NCBI GenBank assembly: GCA_004015825.1 | Contig: SAYS01000023.1 | Span: 1-50,949 of the forward strand | Reading direction: 5' to 3' | Source of the DNA: Halovenus amylolytica | GTDB taxonomy: Archaea > Halobacteriota > Halobacteria > Halobacteriales > Haloarculaceae | Length of the DNA stretch: 50,949 nt | In this document: in pieces, positions 8,743 to 17,144 of the stretch | How the letters are laid out: the number at the start of each line of letters is the position of its first letter | Numbering within the stretch: position 1 is the first letter of the stretch | Made by a program: the position numbers and the translations under genes | Notes under the pieces: generated by a model | Database searches by the model: none | Seen by the model: only the letters and a program-made list of their open reading frames with translations | Told to the model about the DNA's origin: nothing

Positions 8743-11619
8743 TCAATTGGTAGCGATTGAGACATTCTTATCTAGTTGGAGTTGCAGTCTGACTGCGTCT
8801 GAATCGTCGTTCGCAGTCGATCGGTACTGGATACCGCAGTTGTCAAGCGTGACTGTTTCATCACCATCTATAAGCTCTTGTACCTGGGCATACTGAGCAT
8901 CTGTCGCATCATATAGGTTCAAATCAATCAGCCCTCGACCGTCCCACTCGAACGTCGCGTACCCTTGATTATACTGCGCGACGAGTTTCCCCTCGACTCT
9001 TTTTCGGAGTTCACTATCCGCAACTTCTTCCAGTTCGTCCTCTGAGAGGGGTCGTAGATGATCACACAGTGCATTCGGAAGTTCATCAATAAAGACAGAT
9101 TCCCCACCCTGAACAGTGAGGACATCCAGTTGTGATTTGGCCCTGGTGAGCGCGACATAAAACAACCGTCGCTCTTCTTCTAACTGGTAACTGACACCAT
9201 GCTCTTCGTATATTTTGGGTGGGTGCTTAACTGGACGAACCCACTTGTCCGACTGGATACTCGGATACCCACCGGTCTCAATGACTTTCGGGATAATGAC
9301 GTGCTCTGCTTCGGACCCCTTCGAGTTGTGTGCCGTTCGGATATCAACAGCGTCCGGAAGAGTGTCTTTGAGGGGGTAATAGAACGAAGGGTCGCCGTCT
9401 TTTTGTCGTAACAAAACCTGTGTCTCCCCAGGATCGTACGGTGAGTGCCGTATCAGAGACGAAATCTTCTGTTCCATCGATTGATTCAGTTTGTTTGGAA
9501 ACAAGTCACACCCTAGATGATGAACGTCTATCATCTCTCCGCCTGAGCGCCCACTCGGGTCTTTCTCTGTTCGAACTTCGTTGTTTTTGATTACGGTGTT
9601 GCTGGCGTTGACAACCGAATCTGGGCACCGATAATTGTCCTCCATTCGAGTATCCACATACGCGTCAAATTCAGCTAATATCGGGTTTTCATCGCTAAAC
9701 ATCTCTACTGGCTCGGCATCGAAGTCCGCATACGTCCCAGCGTCGAGCTCTTCCCCGAAATTGATAAACAGATCCGGTCTGGCACCCTGAAACCCGAAGA
9801 TGCTCTGCCAGTCATCACCAACACCAAATGTTCTAACGTTTTCCTGCTGTTTGGCGAGCTGCTTCACGATACCAAACTGGAGGCGATTCAAGTCCTGCAT
9901 CTCATCAACAAAGACGTGCTTGTACAGAAACTCCTCGCTTACCTTGCCATCTTTCAGCAGTTCTCTCGCAAGCACGAGTGAGCCGTGAAAATCGGTCTTA
10001 GTACGATTATCGAACACTCCAGTGAACTTCCGATATGCCGCCAACGCGAGGGTAGTGAACTCGCGGACACCTGGGTCTACATCATCACCCTGATCATCTA
10101 AATACTCTGTAACTTTTCGCTCAGCTTCTTCGGGATCCCACTCGCGGACCCGGGCTTGGTTGATGAAACTTTTAACAGACTCAACGATATCGTGATAAAG
10201 AATTTTCCGGTCGTATACGTAATCACGCAGATCCTGTCCTGTGGTGCGGTCAGCAACGTCGATACCTCGTTGCTGTAGTTCTGTTTCGAGACTGGATTGG
10301 ACGTTCGTAGCGAACCTGTCCGTGACTCGATCGTCGCCCCAATTCAACTCATCGGCCGGATCTCGAAGAATATCGCCCCCATCAAGCGTAATAACAATCT
10401 TCCCAGATGGGTCCCCGTCCAGTTGCTCGTTTTGCGTAAAAATACGCTGAATCGTCTCTGGCTTCTCGCTGTTGGAGTTTCGATAGCCAGGCCGGGTATC
10501 TTTCGTCTCCTCTGATGGACAGTATTCGATATAGACCCGTTCACCGTTGATTGGTTCAACAAGCTCGAAGTCTATGACATAACCACCTGTCGGCGATGAA
10601 GCCCACTTGAGATGAGTCTGATAATCGTACTCCAGTTCAAGCGATGTGAGTACTCGAGCAATGGCCTTGTGGGCGATGGCTTCCTCTGGAATATCATCGA
10701 TCTCAACTTCCTCTGCTTGGACCGTGAGAGTGGCTTTACTATCGTGAGATTCGTACACACCGTTCACTGCATCCACATCATTCGGATCATACCGTGAGTC
10801 TTTCCACGCCTCAAGAAACGTCTCGTAGGTATCTGCAAACTGCTCGGTCTGATTGATCGACCGCCAGATCCGCGCAATTTCAGTATCTTTTGCCTCATCA
10901 ACAATAAAATCCAAATCCGGGTAGTGCTCCTCAGCAACCGATTTACTGTACGAGTTAACCGTGCGGACATCTACGCCAGTAATATCAAATGTCTCATCAA
11001 GTTCTTTCTTCATCTCCTCACGACCGGGTCGAGTGAAGGTAATCGCTAAGAGATCGGTCGCTGCAAGGTTGTCAAATTCCGACAAGATAAAATGGACACG
11101 ACGACCGAACGTCGTTGTTTTTCCAGTCCCGGCAGCAGCATTCACTCGATTAAAATTGTCGTTCGAAAAAATCGCACGAAACTGCTGATTCGTGTGCTCG
11201 GCTTCGGGATCCTCAAAGAAGTCATTCAGTTCGGCACCATACTGTTGTGTCATCTCATCAATCCATGCCTCGTTGTACTCTTCCCGGCTTTCGATGAAAT
11301 CCAGTACTTGCTGAAGATCCCCTTCTAAAGTTTCTGCAGCGTCTACGACGTCTTCATTCTGATTGTCCAAATCACTCAACAACGGCTCCAACTGATCCAT
11401 GGCAGCAGAGGCCGTTTCATACGTATCCAGTGCTTCGTAGACTGTGAGATAGTCGACATAGTTCTCAAGATACGATTCCTGCCACGCTGACAGTTCAGTA
11501 GCTACTTTGATAACTCCATCGTCCTCTTCAGTTCCATGTAAAATTGCATCCGGGTCAACCGGCTCGGATTCAGAACCAGCAGAGAACAGTTGACGAATAG
11601 CCGAGAGAAGTCGGCTCAT
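8743..11619 (-). CDS. UvrD/Rep-type superfamily 1 helicase with inserted nuclease-like segment
   Basis: The 958-residue protein carries the SF1A motifs. Walker A is NAAAGTGKTTTFG near residue 155, the Walker B box is VFVDEMQDLNRLQFG near 575, motif IV-like GVGDDWQSIFGFQGA follows, and motif VI is LFYVALTRAKSQLDV near 826. Between Walker A and B (about 325-420) an inserted region contains YVIDFEL and VYIEYCPSEETKD. This matches the place where some UvrD-like helicases carry a PD-(D/E)XK fold (xxDFxI...xYIEYxG), although the catalytic lysine is not obvious. An N-terminal 150-residue helical part precedes the motor. It stands alone on the minus strand with its own promoter and is probably a DNA-repair or defence helicase. 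Confidence 0.88.
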   Translation of the reverse strand: MSRLLSAIRQLFSAGSESEPVDPDAILHGTEEDDGVIKVATELSAWQESYLENYVDYLTVYEALDTYETASAAMDQLEPLLSDLDNQNEDVVDAAETLEGDLQQVLDFIESREEYNEAWIDEMTQQYGAELNDFFEDPEAEHTNQQFRAIFSNDNFNRVNAAAGTGKTTTFGRRVHFILSEFDNLAATDLLAITFTRPGREEMKKELDETFDITGVDVRTVNSYSKSVAEEHYPDLDFIVDEAKDTEIARIWRSINQTEQFADTYETFLEAWKDSRYDPNDVDAVNGVYESHDSKATLTVQAEEVEIDDIPEEAIAHKAIARVLTSLELEYDYQTHLKWASSPTGGYVIDFELVEPINGERVYIEYCPSEETKDTRPGYRNSNSEKPETIQRIFTQNEQLDGDPSGKIVITLDGGDILRDPADELNWGDDRVTDRFATNVQSSLETELQQRGIDVADRTTGQDLRDYVYDRKILYHDIVESVKSFINQARVREWDPEEAERKVTEYLDDQGDDVDPGVREFTTLALAAYRKFTGVFDNRTKTDFHGSLVLARELLKDGKVSEEFLYKHVFVDEMQDLNRLQFGIVKQLAKQQENVRTFGVGDDWQSIFGFQGARPDLFINFGEELDAGTYADFDAEPVEMFSDENPILAEFDAYVDTRMEDNYRCPDSVVNASNTVIKNNEVRTEKDPSGRSGGEMIDVHHLGCDLFPNKLNQSMEQKISSLIRHSPYDPGETQVLLRQKDGDPSFYYPLKDTLPDAVDIRTAHNSKGSEAEHVIIPKVIETGGYPSIQSDKWVRPVKHPPKIYEEHGVSYQLEEERRLFYVALTRAKSQLDVLTVQGGESVFIDELPNALCDHLRPLSEDELEEVADSELRKRVEGKLVAQYNQGYATFEWDGRGLIDLNLYDATDAQYAQVQELIDGDETVTLDNCGIQYRSTANDDSDAVRLQLQLDKNVSIATN

Positions 11620-11645
11620 TAATACCGTACCCGATGGAACTCCCG

Positions 11646-11655
11646 TATATAAATA
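11646..11655 (-). promoter_or_regulatory. TATA box for the UvrD-like helicase
   Basis: TATTTATATA on the minus strand is centred about 32 nt upstream of the ATG at 11619, giving a leader of only a few nucleotides. Confidence 0.6.
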
Positions 11656-11876
11656 TTCTTATTATGGTTATAAAGTATACAACAGATTGTTATATTGCGA
11701 TGCTGTTCCAATGGCCAACTCAACTCTGTCCACCAGTTGCCGCCCGTGGCAACTGAATCCTGACGAGTCCTCCTTCATTCGTCTTTCCAGCGAGTAGTTT
11801 TCCATCTTTTTACGCATCCAGCGAACGAACCACAACCCCACACCGCACCCATGAGGTGGCACACCCACACCAGTTG

Positions 11877-12752
11877 TCACTGTCTCGCCCCGTTGCTCCC
11901 CGTCGGACCCGCGTTGCCACCGGCACCCGCTGTCGGCTGTCTTTCGTCGGGCCCTGTCGGCGGCCGCCCACCCCGACTATCGAGCGCCTCCAACGGAAAA
12001 TCGTACGCATAGGCTCGTTTCTGCATGTGGAACGTGGTGCGACCGGTGACATCGAGGACATCGGCAATCGTCGCCCGGTCACAGCCACGCTCCAAGGCTT
12101 GCCGCACTCGCTCATCTTCCATGCGCTGCAGCAGTGTCTGCGGGTCATCAGCGATGTGGCCACGTGCTGAGTTGTGGATCTGCCCGACCAACCCCCACCG
12201 CCCGGTCTCGACGTCTTGATCGACGAGTTGTCGCTCCCGATCAGCCACACGGTTATCGAGCCCCATCAGCACCCACAACCGCTCTCGCACGGTCATCACG
12301 GTCGGGTCAGTCGTCAGCTCAGCCGTTACCTCGCCAGTCGTTGCTGGTCCCGTCTCGGCAAGGATACGCAGGATTTCGAGATCCCGCGGCAGTAACTCAC
12401 ACAGATCAGCCTCGGTAATGGTGACAGGCAGGTCAGCCTCGGTCACCTGCTGGTGATGCCAGTGATGACACATCCGGCACAGCACCGTGAGATTCGCCGG
12501 GTCGTGTTCGTCTATCTCGTCCGGTTCACGCGTCAAATGGTGGACGTGCAAGGTTGCCAGTCCCCCGTTCGCCGGGCTCGTCCGGCCACACGTCTGACAG
12601 CGATATTTATACTCGGCGAGCATCGACGCTCTGGTCGCTGCATCCACTGTCTCGTGACAGCACTCGGAGCCCGTCTCCGCCGCCGCCCCGTGCTCTGTCT
12701 CAGTGGTTGTCGATTCATCCTCGTCACTCGGTCGCGTCTGCATTCGTGTCAT
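11877..12752 (-). CDS. HNH endonuclease with winged-helix C-terminal half, last gene of the RAMP operon
   Basis: The 291-residue protein has an N-terminal zinc-bound HNH domain: CQTCG (52-56), ATLHVHHLTRE (66-76), Asn88 in DPANLTVLC, and CRMCHHWHH (92-100). The middle (about 110-190) reads like a winged helix (LEILRILAETGPATTGEV). Another helical DNA-binding segment, ATIADVLDVTGRTTFHMQKR, follows, with a Gly/Pro-rich disordered tail. It lies 174 nt downstream of the Cas5-like gene on the same strand and shares its high GC content. Derived haloarchaeal RAMP systems are known to carry alternative nucleases, and this is the likely effector nuclease here. Membership in the operon is inferred from strand, spacing and composition. 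Confidence 0.78.
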   Translation of the reverse strand: MTRMQTRPSDEDESTTTETEHGAAAETGSECCHETVDAATRASMLAEYKYRCQTCGRTSPANGGLATLHVHHLTREPDEIDEHDPANLTVLCRMCHHWHHQQVTEADLPVTITEADLCELLPRDLEILRILAETGPATTGEVTAELTTDPTVMTVRERLWVLMGLDNRVADRERQLVDQDVETGRWGLVGQIHNSARGHIADDPQTLLQRMEDERVRQALERGCDRATIADVLDVTGRTTFHMQKRAYAYDFPLEALDSRGGRPPTGPDERQPTAGAGGNAGPTGSNGARQ

Positions 12753-12926
12753 TAGTACTCAGTCCTCCAATCGCCCGCCGCATCGCCTCGCACCGCCTCG
12801 CGTCGTATCACCGCCACTCCACGGGATAGCGCTACACTCCGCACCCTCGTTCCGCACCGTCCGCCCACCGGGCAGTACGCATCGCACTGGCCACCGACTG
12901 CCGTTCTCGACACCGACTACCACGCG

Positions 12927-13850
12927 TTACTCTCCTCCTGCAGCTCCACGCGCTGCGACCCGATCATCGCCAGCCGGTCGCACTCGAAACTCGCCGAACC
13001 CGAACCGCGAATGCGTCCCGACGCGCACCACGCCGTTACGTGCCGTCTCACCCGGGGCATCCCCGGCGTACCCGACGACTTGCCCGTGATCGATCGTCTC
13101 GACATCGTACACATCGTCGCCGTCGACGAGTCGTGTCGTCCGCCGCCGCAGCCCACCGTCCGTCGCCCACCACCACGGCACCGACTGCCCGTCAGCACCC
13201 GGCCACGCACTCTCCACCACGTACGGCGACAACAGTTCAAGCTGCAGCGACGACGCCTCCCGCACCCGCGAGTAATCGAGCGAATCCAAGTCAATCACCT
13301 GCGTGTCTTGTAGCGACAGTTCCCCGAATCCGTAGTTGCGCCCGCCACCGACACGCAGCCCATCCAGTACCTCCTCGGCAAGCGGAAGGACATCCCCGTC
13401 ACTCCCGTCGACGTGCAGGTAGCAGTGCACGTACCAGCGCATCGTGCGCTTCGTATTTCGACTCTCAGGCGGCCGCCCGAACCGCGTCGCCGGCGCAAAC
13501 GCCTGCCGGCCACCATGGGAGGTAAGATCGTGCGTGTTGTGTGCATCCCGTGGCCGCGAGTCCAGCAACCACCGCTGCGCCGCGTCCCGGAACAAGAACA
13601 AATCCTCGTACGTCTCGACCGGTCGCAGTCCCGTCCCCATGTACGGCACGCCGCCCCCCTGTGAGTATTCGGCGGGGTACGAGCCGTACTCCCCGGGCAC
13701 GAACACGCCAGTACTCACGTGCAACGCCTGCCGCGCCCGGGCATCCACCCGGCGAGCCAACGCGGTGAACAGCGCGTGACCCGACACAAAGTACGGGTGG
13801 CCCATGTAGTCCGTTTCCAACTCGAACAGCACTTGCTGAATCGTGGTCAT
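12927..13850 (-). CDS. Cas5-like RAMP protein of a derived class 1 (HRAMP-type) system
   Basis: The 307-residue protein shows two RAMP-type glycine-rich loops: GGGRNYGFGEL at about 168-178 and GTHSRFGFGEF at 278-288. These are the hallmark of Cas5/Cas6/Cas7 proteins, which bind the ends or backbone of guide RNA. The N-terminal ELETDYMGHPYFVSGHALF and the tandem ferredoxin-like layout fit a diverged Cas5. No catalytic residues are evident. It follows a Cas7-like gene, a small acidic gene and an uncharacterised gene on the same strand. The combination Cas5-like plus Cas7-like plus conserved unknown plus nuclease, with no array, matches the HRAMP systems described from haloarchaea. A Csf3-like (type IV) relationship is the alternative. 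Confidence 0.7.
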   Translation of the reverse strand: MTTIQQVLFELETDYMGHPYFVSGHALFTALARRVDARARQALHVSTGVFVPGEYGSYPAEYSQGGGVPYMGTGLRPVETYEDLFLFRDAAQRWLLDSRPRDAHNTHDLTSHGGRQAFAPATRFGRPPESRNTKRTMRWYVHCYLHVDGSDGDVLPLAEEVLDGLRVGGGRNYGFGELSLQDTQVIDLDSLDYSRVREASSLQLELLSPYVVESAWPGADGQSVPWWWATDGGLRRRTTRLVDGDDVYDVETIDHGQVVGYAGDAPGETARNGVVRVGTHSRFGFGEFRVRPAGDDRVAARGAAGGE

Positions 13851-13899
13851 CGGTCACACACCGCATTGTTTCGTCTGGAGATGTTGATGGGACTCACGG

Positions 13900-14778
13900 T
13901 CACGCACCCCTGTCACACGCTGCGCCGTGGCCCGTGACGTACTCGGCACTATAGGCGAGCGCCGTCGACCACGCCCGAATGCGCCGTAGTTGCGCATCCA
14001 GAAGGCGCCAGCACCGCCGGCCATCCGTGTCGAGCGGATGCGCGGACAGGCGAGCCCACGTGTCCGCGAAGGAGCGAGCCGGCTTCTCACCAAGACGCGC
14101 CGCCGGTCGATTACCCGGGTCGGCCGTTACGTGCAGCGCGAGCGCGGGCGTCCACAGGACCGTCCGATGGGGCTCGACCTCGTCAGCAGCCAGCGCCGCT
14201 CCCGGGTCACGGGACACAGGTGCCCCCTGATCCGAGCACGTGTCCACGGCCCGGTCCGACGCCGTCGCCACCAGCCACAGATCCGCGAACGCGTGCCCGG
14301 CCCGATACGTATCGAGCACCGCCGCCGTCAGCAGCGTGTGATACTGCACCGACGTGTACGGATAGTGGACGGCTTCACTGTAGGCCCCCGCAACCCGGCT
14401 CGTCAACCACCGCGCGTGCAGGCGTTCAGGGTTGTCGGATGTCACGAGATCGCGGAACCCGCCACCAGCAGCCGCCTGAATCCGGTCCGTCTCGACAGCC
14501 GGCTCGCCCGTCAGCAGCGACAGCCGGTACGGCGACCGGTGATTGGCGACCGTCTGCTTGGGCTCCCCACGCGGCCGACTCAACAACGCCGCATCCCGAT
14601 CCGCGCCGCACGGCACCGTCTCGTTCACCGCGACGCCCGCATACGACTCCGCCGCCGCGGCGTGCCGCCTGTGCCGCAGCTTGTGGACATCGTGGCGATA
14701 GACAGCCACCATCGGGTCGGCACGTGTCGGCGCGTCCTCGCGGCGCCTCTCGCCCTCGAAAGCCGGCCCATCAACCAT
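13900..14778 (-). CDS. uncharacterised conserved-type protein between Cas7-like and Cas5-like genes
   Basis: I chose ATG 14778 because it overlaps the stop of the small acidic gene (ATGGTTGA), giving 292 residues. The open frame extends 69 codons further up, but that part is basic and unlike a haloarchaeal protein. The predicted protein is mostly helical, with a central segment ARWLTSRVAGAYSEAVHYPY, then HTLLTAAVLDTYRAGHAFAD, and a C-terminal helix SADTWARLSAHPL-like region. No motif is recognised. By position it would be the 'uncharacterised conserved protein' that accompanies Cas5 and Cas7 homologues in HRAMP loci, perhaps a large- or small-subunit equivalent. Confidence 0.6.
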   Translation of the reverse strand: MVDGPAFEGERRREDAPTRADPMVAVYRHDVHKLRHRRHAAAAESYAGVAVNETVPCGADRDAALLSRPRGEPKQTVANHRSPYRLSLLTGEPAVETDRIQAAAGGGFRDLVTSDNPERLHARWLTSRVAGAYSEAVHYPYTSVQYHTLLTAAVLDTYRAGHAFADLWLVATASDRAVDTCSDQGAPVSRDPGAALAADEVEPHRTVLWTPALALHVTADPGNRPAARLGEKPARSFADTWARLSAHPLDTDGRRCWRLLDAQLRRIRAWSTALAYSAEYVTGHGAACDRGA

Positions 14779-15064
14779 GTCGAGCCCCGACATCCGGTTC
14801 ACCGTCTCCACCGGCCCGACGCGCGGCGTGGTCGCACTCGTGGGTGTCGTGTACTCGCGCCGCCGGGTCAGGGCCGGGGCCAGAAGCATCGTCCGCTGCG
14901 TCTGGCGACCGCTGCACCGGTTCGTCCTCGCATTTCGGCTCCGGGCGGCGCTCGGGCGCGTCGACTGGCTGCCAGTCCCGAGCACACGCGCGGTCGGGGT
15001 CCACTTCGAGGTTCGGGTCTCGGTCTGGATCCAAGTCCGGACACCGGTCAGCGTCTCGGGTCAC
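14771..15064 (-). CDS. small acidic protein translationally coupled in the RAMP operon
   Basis: A GTG at 15064-15062 overlaps the Cas7-like stop codon (GTGA), and the stop at 14771 overlaps the next ATG. The 97-residue product is strongly acidic (runs such as CPDLDPDRDPNLEVDPDR), as expected for a halophile. The competing frame over the same bases is Arg/Thr-rich and implausible. Four Cys and several His are present but no standard zinc spacing. No family is recognised. If real, it may be a flexible accessory subunit or linker. The coupled start and stop are the main evidence. Confidence 0.5.
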   Translation of the reverse strand: MTRDADRCPDLDPDRDPNLEVDPDRACARDWQPVDAPERRPEPKCEDEPVQRSPDAADDASGPGPDPAARVHDTHECDHAARRAGGDGEPDVGARHG

Positions 15065-16035
15065 GCTGACTCCTCCTCCGTCGGCATCGGCAGGTCGCCG
15101 TCCCCGGCGGCTATCCGCGCCTGCAGTGCGCGGACGAACTCCTCGCGGCACTGGTCACGCCAGATGTCGTCCTTGGTGTCCATCGCGCTCGTCGGATCTT
15201 GGGCGCGGTTGTAGACCCGCCGAAGTTCAGCCTCCGTGTACAGCGGGTTGACCACCTCAACATCGGCGATGCCACCGCCGAAATTCCGCGCCCCGCCGAG
15301 TTGCATTTCGTAGTCGTCACTGTGGGCATCCAGGTAATCGACGGCCTCGACGAGCAGGCCCACATATTCGGGCTTCAATTCGCGGAGCGTCAGTCGCCAC
15401 GTCCCGACCAGGTTGCCGACCACGTCCCTGGTCGCTTGGCGCAACGGTTGGCCTTCGTCCTCAGCGTTGCGCGATCGAACCTGCGTGTTCAGTTGGCGGT
15501 AGTGCGCTTCCGCTTCGCCTTGTGTCACGTCCACCTGGCGGCGAATCGGCGAGAACCTGATCGGCCGGCGGATCACGCGGCCCGCGCGGTCGCCGAACCC
15601 ACCGAAGAGGTCGTGGATAACACAGCCCGCATTGTCATCGGCGTTCTCACCAATACAGGTCCCTTTCTCGTGATACCCCGCATCGAGATCGCGGTCGTAC
15701 ACACCCTGCAACATGTAGTCCGCGTTCGCCTCGCCGGGATGGCACGCCGTCGCGCCCGCCGCCTGCACCACCCGTTCACAGCCATGACGCAGCCACCCCG
15801 ACAAGGTAAACGGTGAAATCTGTCCAGCGATTTGGTTCTGCGGATCATCAGCCTCGTACCGATCCGCCGACGCGTGATGGCGATCCGTGACGATCCCATC
15901 GCCAGGCGCCAGCAGGTCAATGTCGAGGCCGATGTAAATGTCCGGAAACAGCATCTCACCGACCGGGCGCGGCAGACCAAACTCAATATCGAGGTGCGCA
16001 TCATCGAAGCCGTCCCTGTCTCGCTCCCCATGCAT
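15061..16035 (-). CDS. Cas7-like RAMP protein of a derived class 1 (HRAMP/Csf2-like) system
   Basis: The 324-residue protein has the Cas7 plan. An early beta-rich RRM-like segment (HLDIEFGLPRPV) is followed by ISPFTLSGWLRHGCERVV (74-90), the position of the 'GSSLRGxLR' helix in Csm3/Csf2/Cas7 proteins. An insertion with Cys98, Cys127 and Cys138 leads to HDLFGGFGDRAGRVIRRPI (141-159), like the 'LFG...SRVxVSD' segment. Near the end, LGGARNFGGGIADVEVV (246-262) is the glycine-rich loop. Cas7 proteins polymerise along guide RNA. It starts 2 nt after the zinc-ribbon gene and overlaps the next gene. The assignment between HRAMP Cas7 and type IV Csf2 is open. Confidence 0.72.
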   Translation of the reverse strand: MHGERDRDGFDDAHLDIEFGLPRPVGEMLFPDIYIGLDIDLLAPGDGIVTDRHHASADRYEADDPQNQIAGQISPFTLSGWLRHGCERVVQAAGATACHPGEANADYMLQGVYDRDLDAGYHEKGTCIGENADDNAGCVIHDLFGGFGDRAGRVIRRPIRFSPIRRQVDVTQGEAEAHYRQLNTQVRSRNAEDEGQPLRQATRDVVGNLVGTWRLTLRELKPEYVGLLVEAVDYLDAHSDDYEMQLGGARNFGGGIADVEVVNPLYTEAELRRVYNRAQDPTSAMDTKDDIWRDQCREEFVRALQARIAAGDGDLPMPTEEESA

Positions 16036-16037
16036 CG

Positions 16038-16634
16038 TCAGCGCGCACCTCCCGACCGGCCAGCAGGCGTACGATGATCGGGTGTTTCGGTCGCGTCGTC
16101 ACTCTTCGACTCTGGTTCAGGTTTGCGCGTGCTATCACGGTCGGTCTCACGCGCCCGCACCACCGGTCGCTGCCAGGGCTTGCGTGCCGACACACGACCC
16201 ACAGCCGCGAACACGTCACTGGCCGCGATCGGACGGCGATACCACGTCGCTCCCGGCAGTGGCTGTATCGTCGTCGTATCCGCCGGACTCACCGCACGTG
16301 GTTGTGGGTTAAGTAGGACCGGCCACGCCGATTGTGTTGCCTGGTCTGTGCAGGTACCGATACGGCCATCCAGTACGATTTCGCGCACGCCCAACGTAAC
16401 GTATTCCGTTGGCTCGTGCCGACAGTCCGTACATTTGACATGCCCGACCTCGAAAGCCGGCTGGTCGGCCGGCCGGAAGGCGAACGCGACAACAGCATCG
16501 CATTCCCGCAGTTCTTCACCGCAGGCTTCACACACCGCCGCCCCTTCCCCGAGCACTAGTTGTTCGATTTGTGATATATCTTCAATTAGTCGATCGTCGA
16601 TAACTTCTTTGTTTTGTAGTTTTGAGTCTTTCAT
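16038..16634 (-). CDS. zinc-ribbon protein heading the RAMP operon
   Basis: The 198-residue protein has a helical N-terminus, then a zinc ribbon with C35-x2-C38 (VCEACGEELRE) and C68-x2-C71 (VKCTDCRHE). A conserved-looking segment TLGVREIVLDGRIGTCTDQA follows, then a basic, disordered tail. It is the first gene of the leftward GC-rich operon and ends 2 nt before the Cas7-like ATG. Type IV systems begin with Csf1, a small zinc-finger large-subunit equivalent, so a Csf1-like role is possible. A general haloarchaeal zinc-ribbon protein captured into the operon is equally possible. Confidence 0.6.
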   Translation of the reverse strand: MKDSKLQNKEVIDDRLIEDISQIEQLVLGEGAAVCEACGEELRECDAVVAFAFRPADQPAFEVGHVKCTDCRHEPTEYVTLGVREIVLDGRIGTCTDQATQSAWPVLLNPQPRAVSPADTTTIQPLPGATWYRRPIAASDVFAAVGRVSARKPWQRPVVRARETDRDSTRKPEPESKSDDATETPDHRTPAGRSGGAR

Positions 16635-16723
16635 GGGTTCTTAGGCAGTTGTTTGGAACCCAGCCTGGGTGCTGCAACACCCGGGCACTTCTACCAATCA
16701 GCGCCCCTTGGCTGAGTTCACAT

Positions 16724-16773
16724 CCATTAGTCATGTGTCTATTGGCATAAACCTTTGGACGTTTGACTAATGG
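16724..16773. promoter_or_regulatory. 10-bp inverted repeat in the divergent promoter region
   Basis: CCATTAGTCA at 16724-16733 and its exact reverse complement TGACTAATGG at 16764-16773 flank 30 bases. They lie between the leftward RAMP operon and the rightward winged-helix gene at 16820. Such arms suit binding of a dimeric winged-helix regulator, possibly the adjacent gene product, in an autoregulated divergent promoter. Function is inferred. Confidence 0.45.
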
Positions 16774-16819
16774 AATTGCACCCAGTAGTCCTTTGTGAAA
16801 CGGTACTCACATCACCAAT

Positions 16820-17050
16820 ATGGACGATCGGGACCGTGACGAAAATAGTGGGAAATTTACCGAAGAGTATCCAGAAACGGATTTTCTTGAAGCTTTAGAT
16901 GAAATTGGCCCTGCTGGAACCACAGATATTTCGGATCATGTTGGATGTGACCGCCGGACCGCATATCTAAAATTGAAATCACTTGAAAAAGACAATGAAG
17001 TCAGAAGTCAAAAAGTTGGGAATGCCCTTCTCTGGGAACTTGTTGGATGA
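16820..17050 (+). CDS. small winged-helix DNA-binding protein
   Basis: The 76-residue acidic protein contains a helix-turn-helix reading FLEALDEIGPAGTTDISDHV, then GCDRRTAYLKLKSLEKDNEV, and ends in a wing-like VRSQKVGNALLWEL. This is the usual plan of short haloarchaeal winged-helix proteins placed beside toxin or restriction genes. It is followed after 94 nt by the PD-(D/E)XK nuclease gene and preceded by an inverted repeat (16724-16773). It is probably the regulator of the following operon and perhaps of the divergent RAMP operon. Confidence 0.7.
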   Translation: MDDRDRDENSGKFTEEYPETDFLEALDEIGPAGTTDISDHVGCDRRTAYLKLKSLEKDNEVRSQKVGNALLWELVG

Positions 17051-17095
17051 AATTCTCATATCCGTTATTATAATTTTATTTATGTATATCTCAGA

Positions 17096-17124
17096 ATATA
17101 TGCAAAAACATATATGAATATATA
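17096..17124 (+). promoter_or_regulatory. inverted repeat and TATA box before the nuclease gene
   Basis: ATATATG (17096-17102) and CATATAT (17109-17115) form an inverted repeat with a 6-base spacer. An AATATATA element at 17117-17124 lies about 24 nt ahead of the ATG at 17145, consistent with a leaderless transcript and an overlapping operator. An ATG at 17131 is closed by TGA after six codons. Confidence 0.5.
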
Positions 17125-17144
17125 CCTTTGATGAACGAAACCCT

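Noticed and set aside
14779..14985. 69-codon N-terminal extension of the gene at 13900-14778
   Set aside because: It is basic and Arg/Thr-rich, while the acidic frame over the same bases has coupled start and stop. I prefer ATG 14778.
13990..15251. Long plus-strand open frames of 340-360 codons
   Set aside because: Their products are Arg/Pro/Ser-rich and basic, opposite to a halophile protein, and lie antisense to well-supported RAMP genes. They are by-products of high GC.
11877..16819. CRISPR array, cas6, cas1 or cas2 near the RAMP genes
   Set aside because: No regularly spaced direct repeats and no such proteins are visible in the operon, its flanks or elsewhere in the window.
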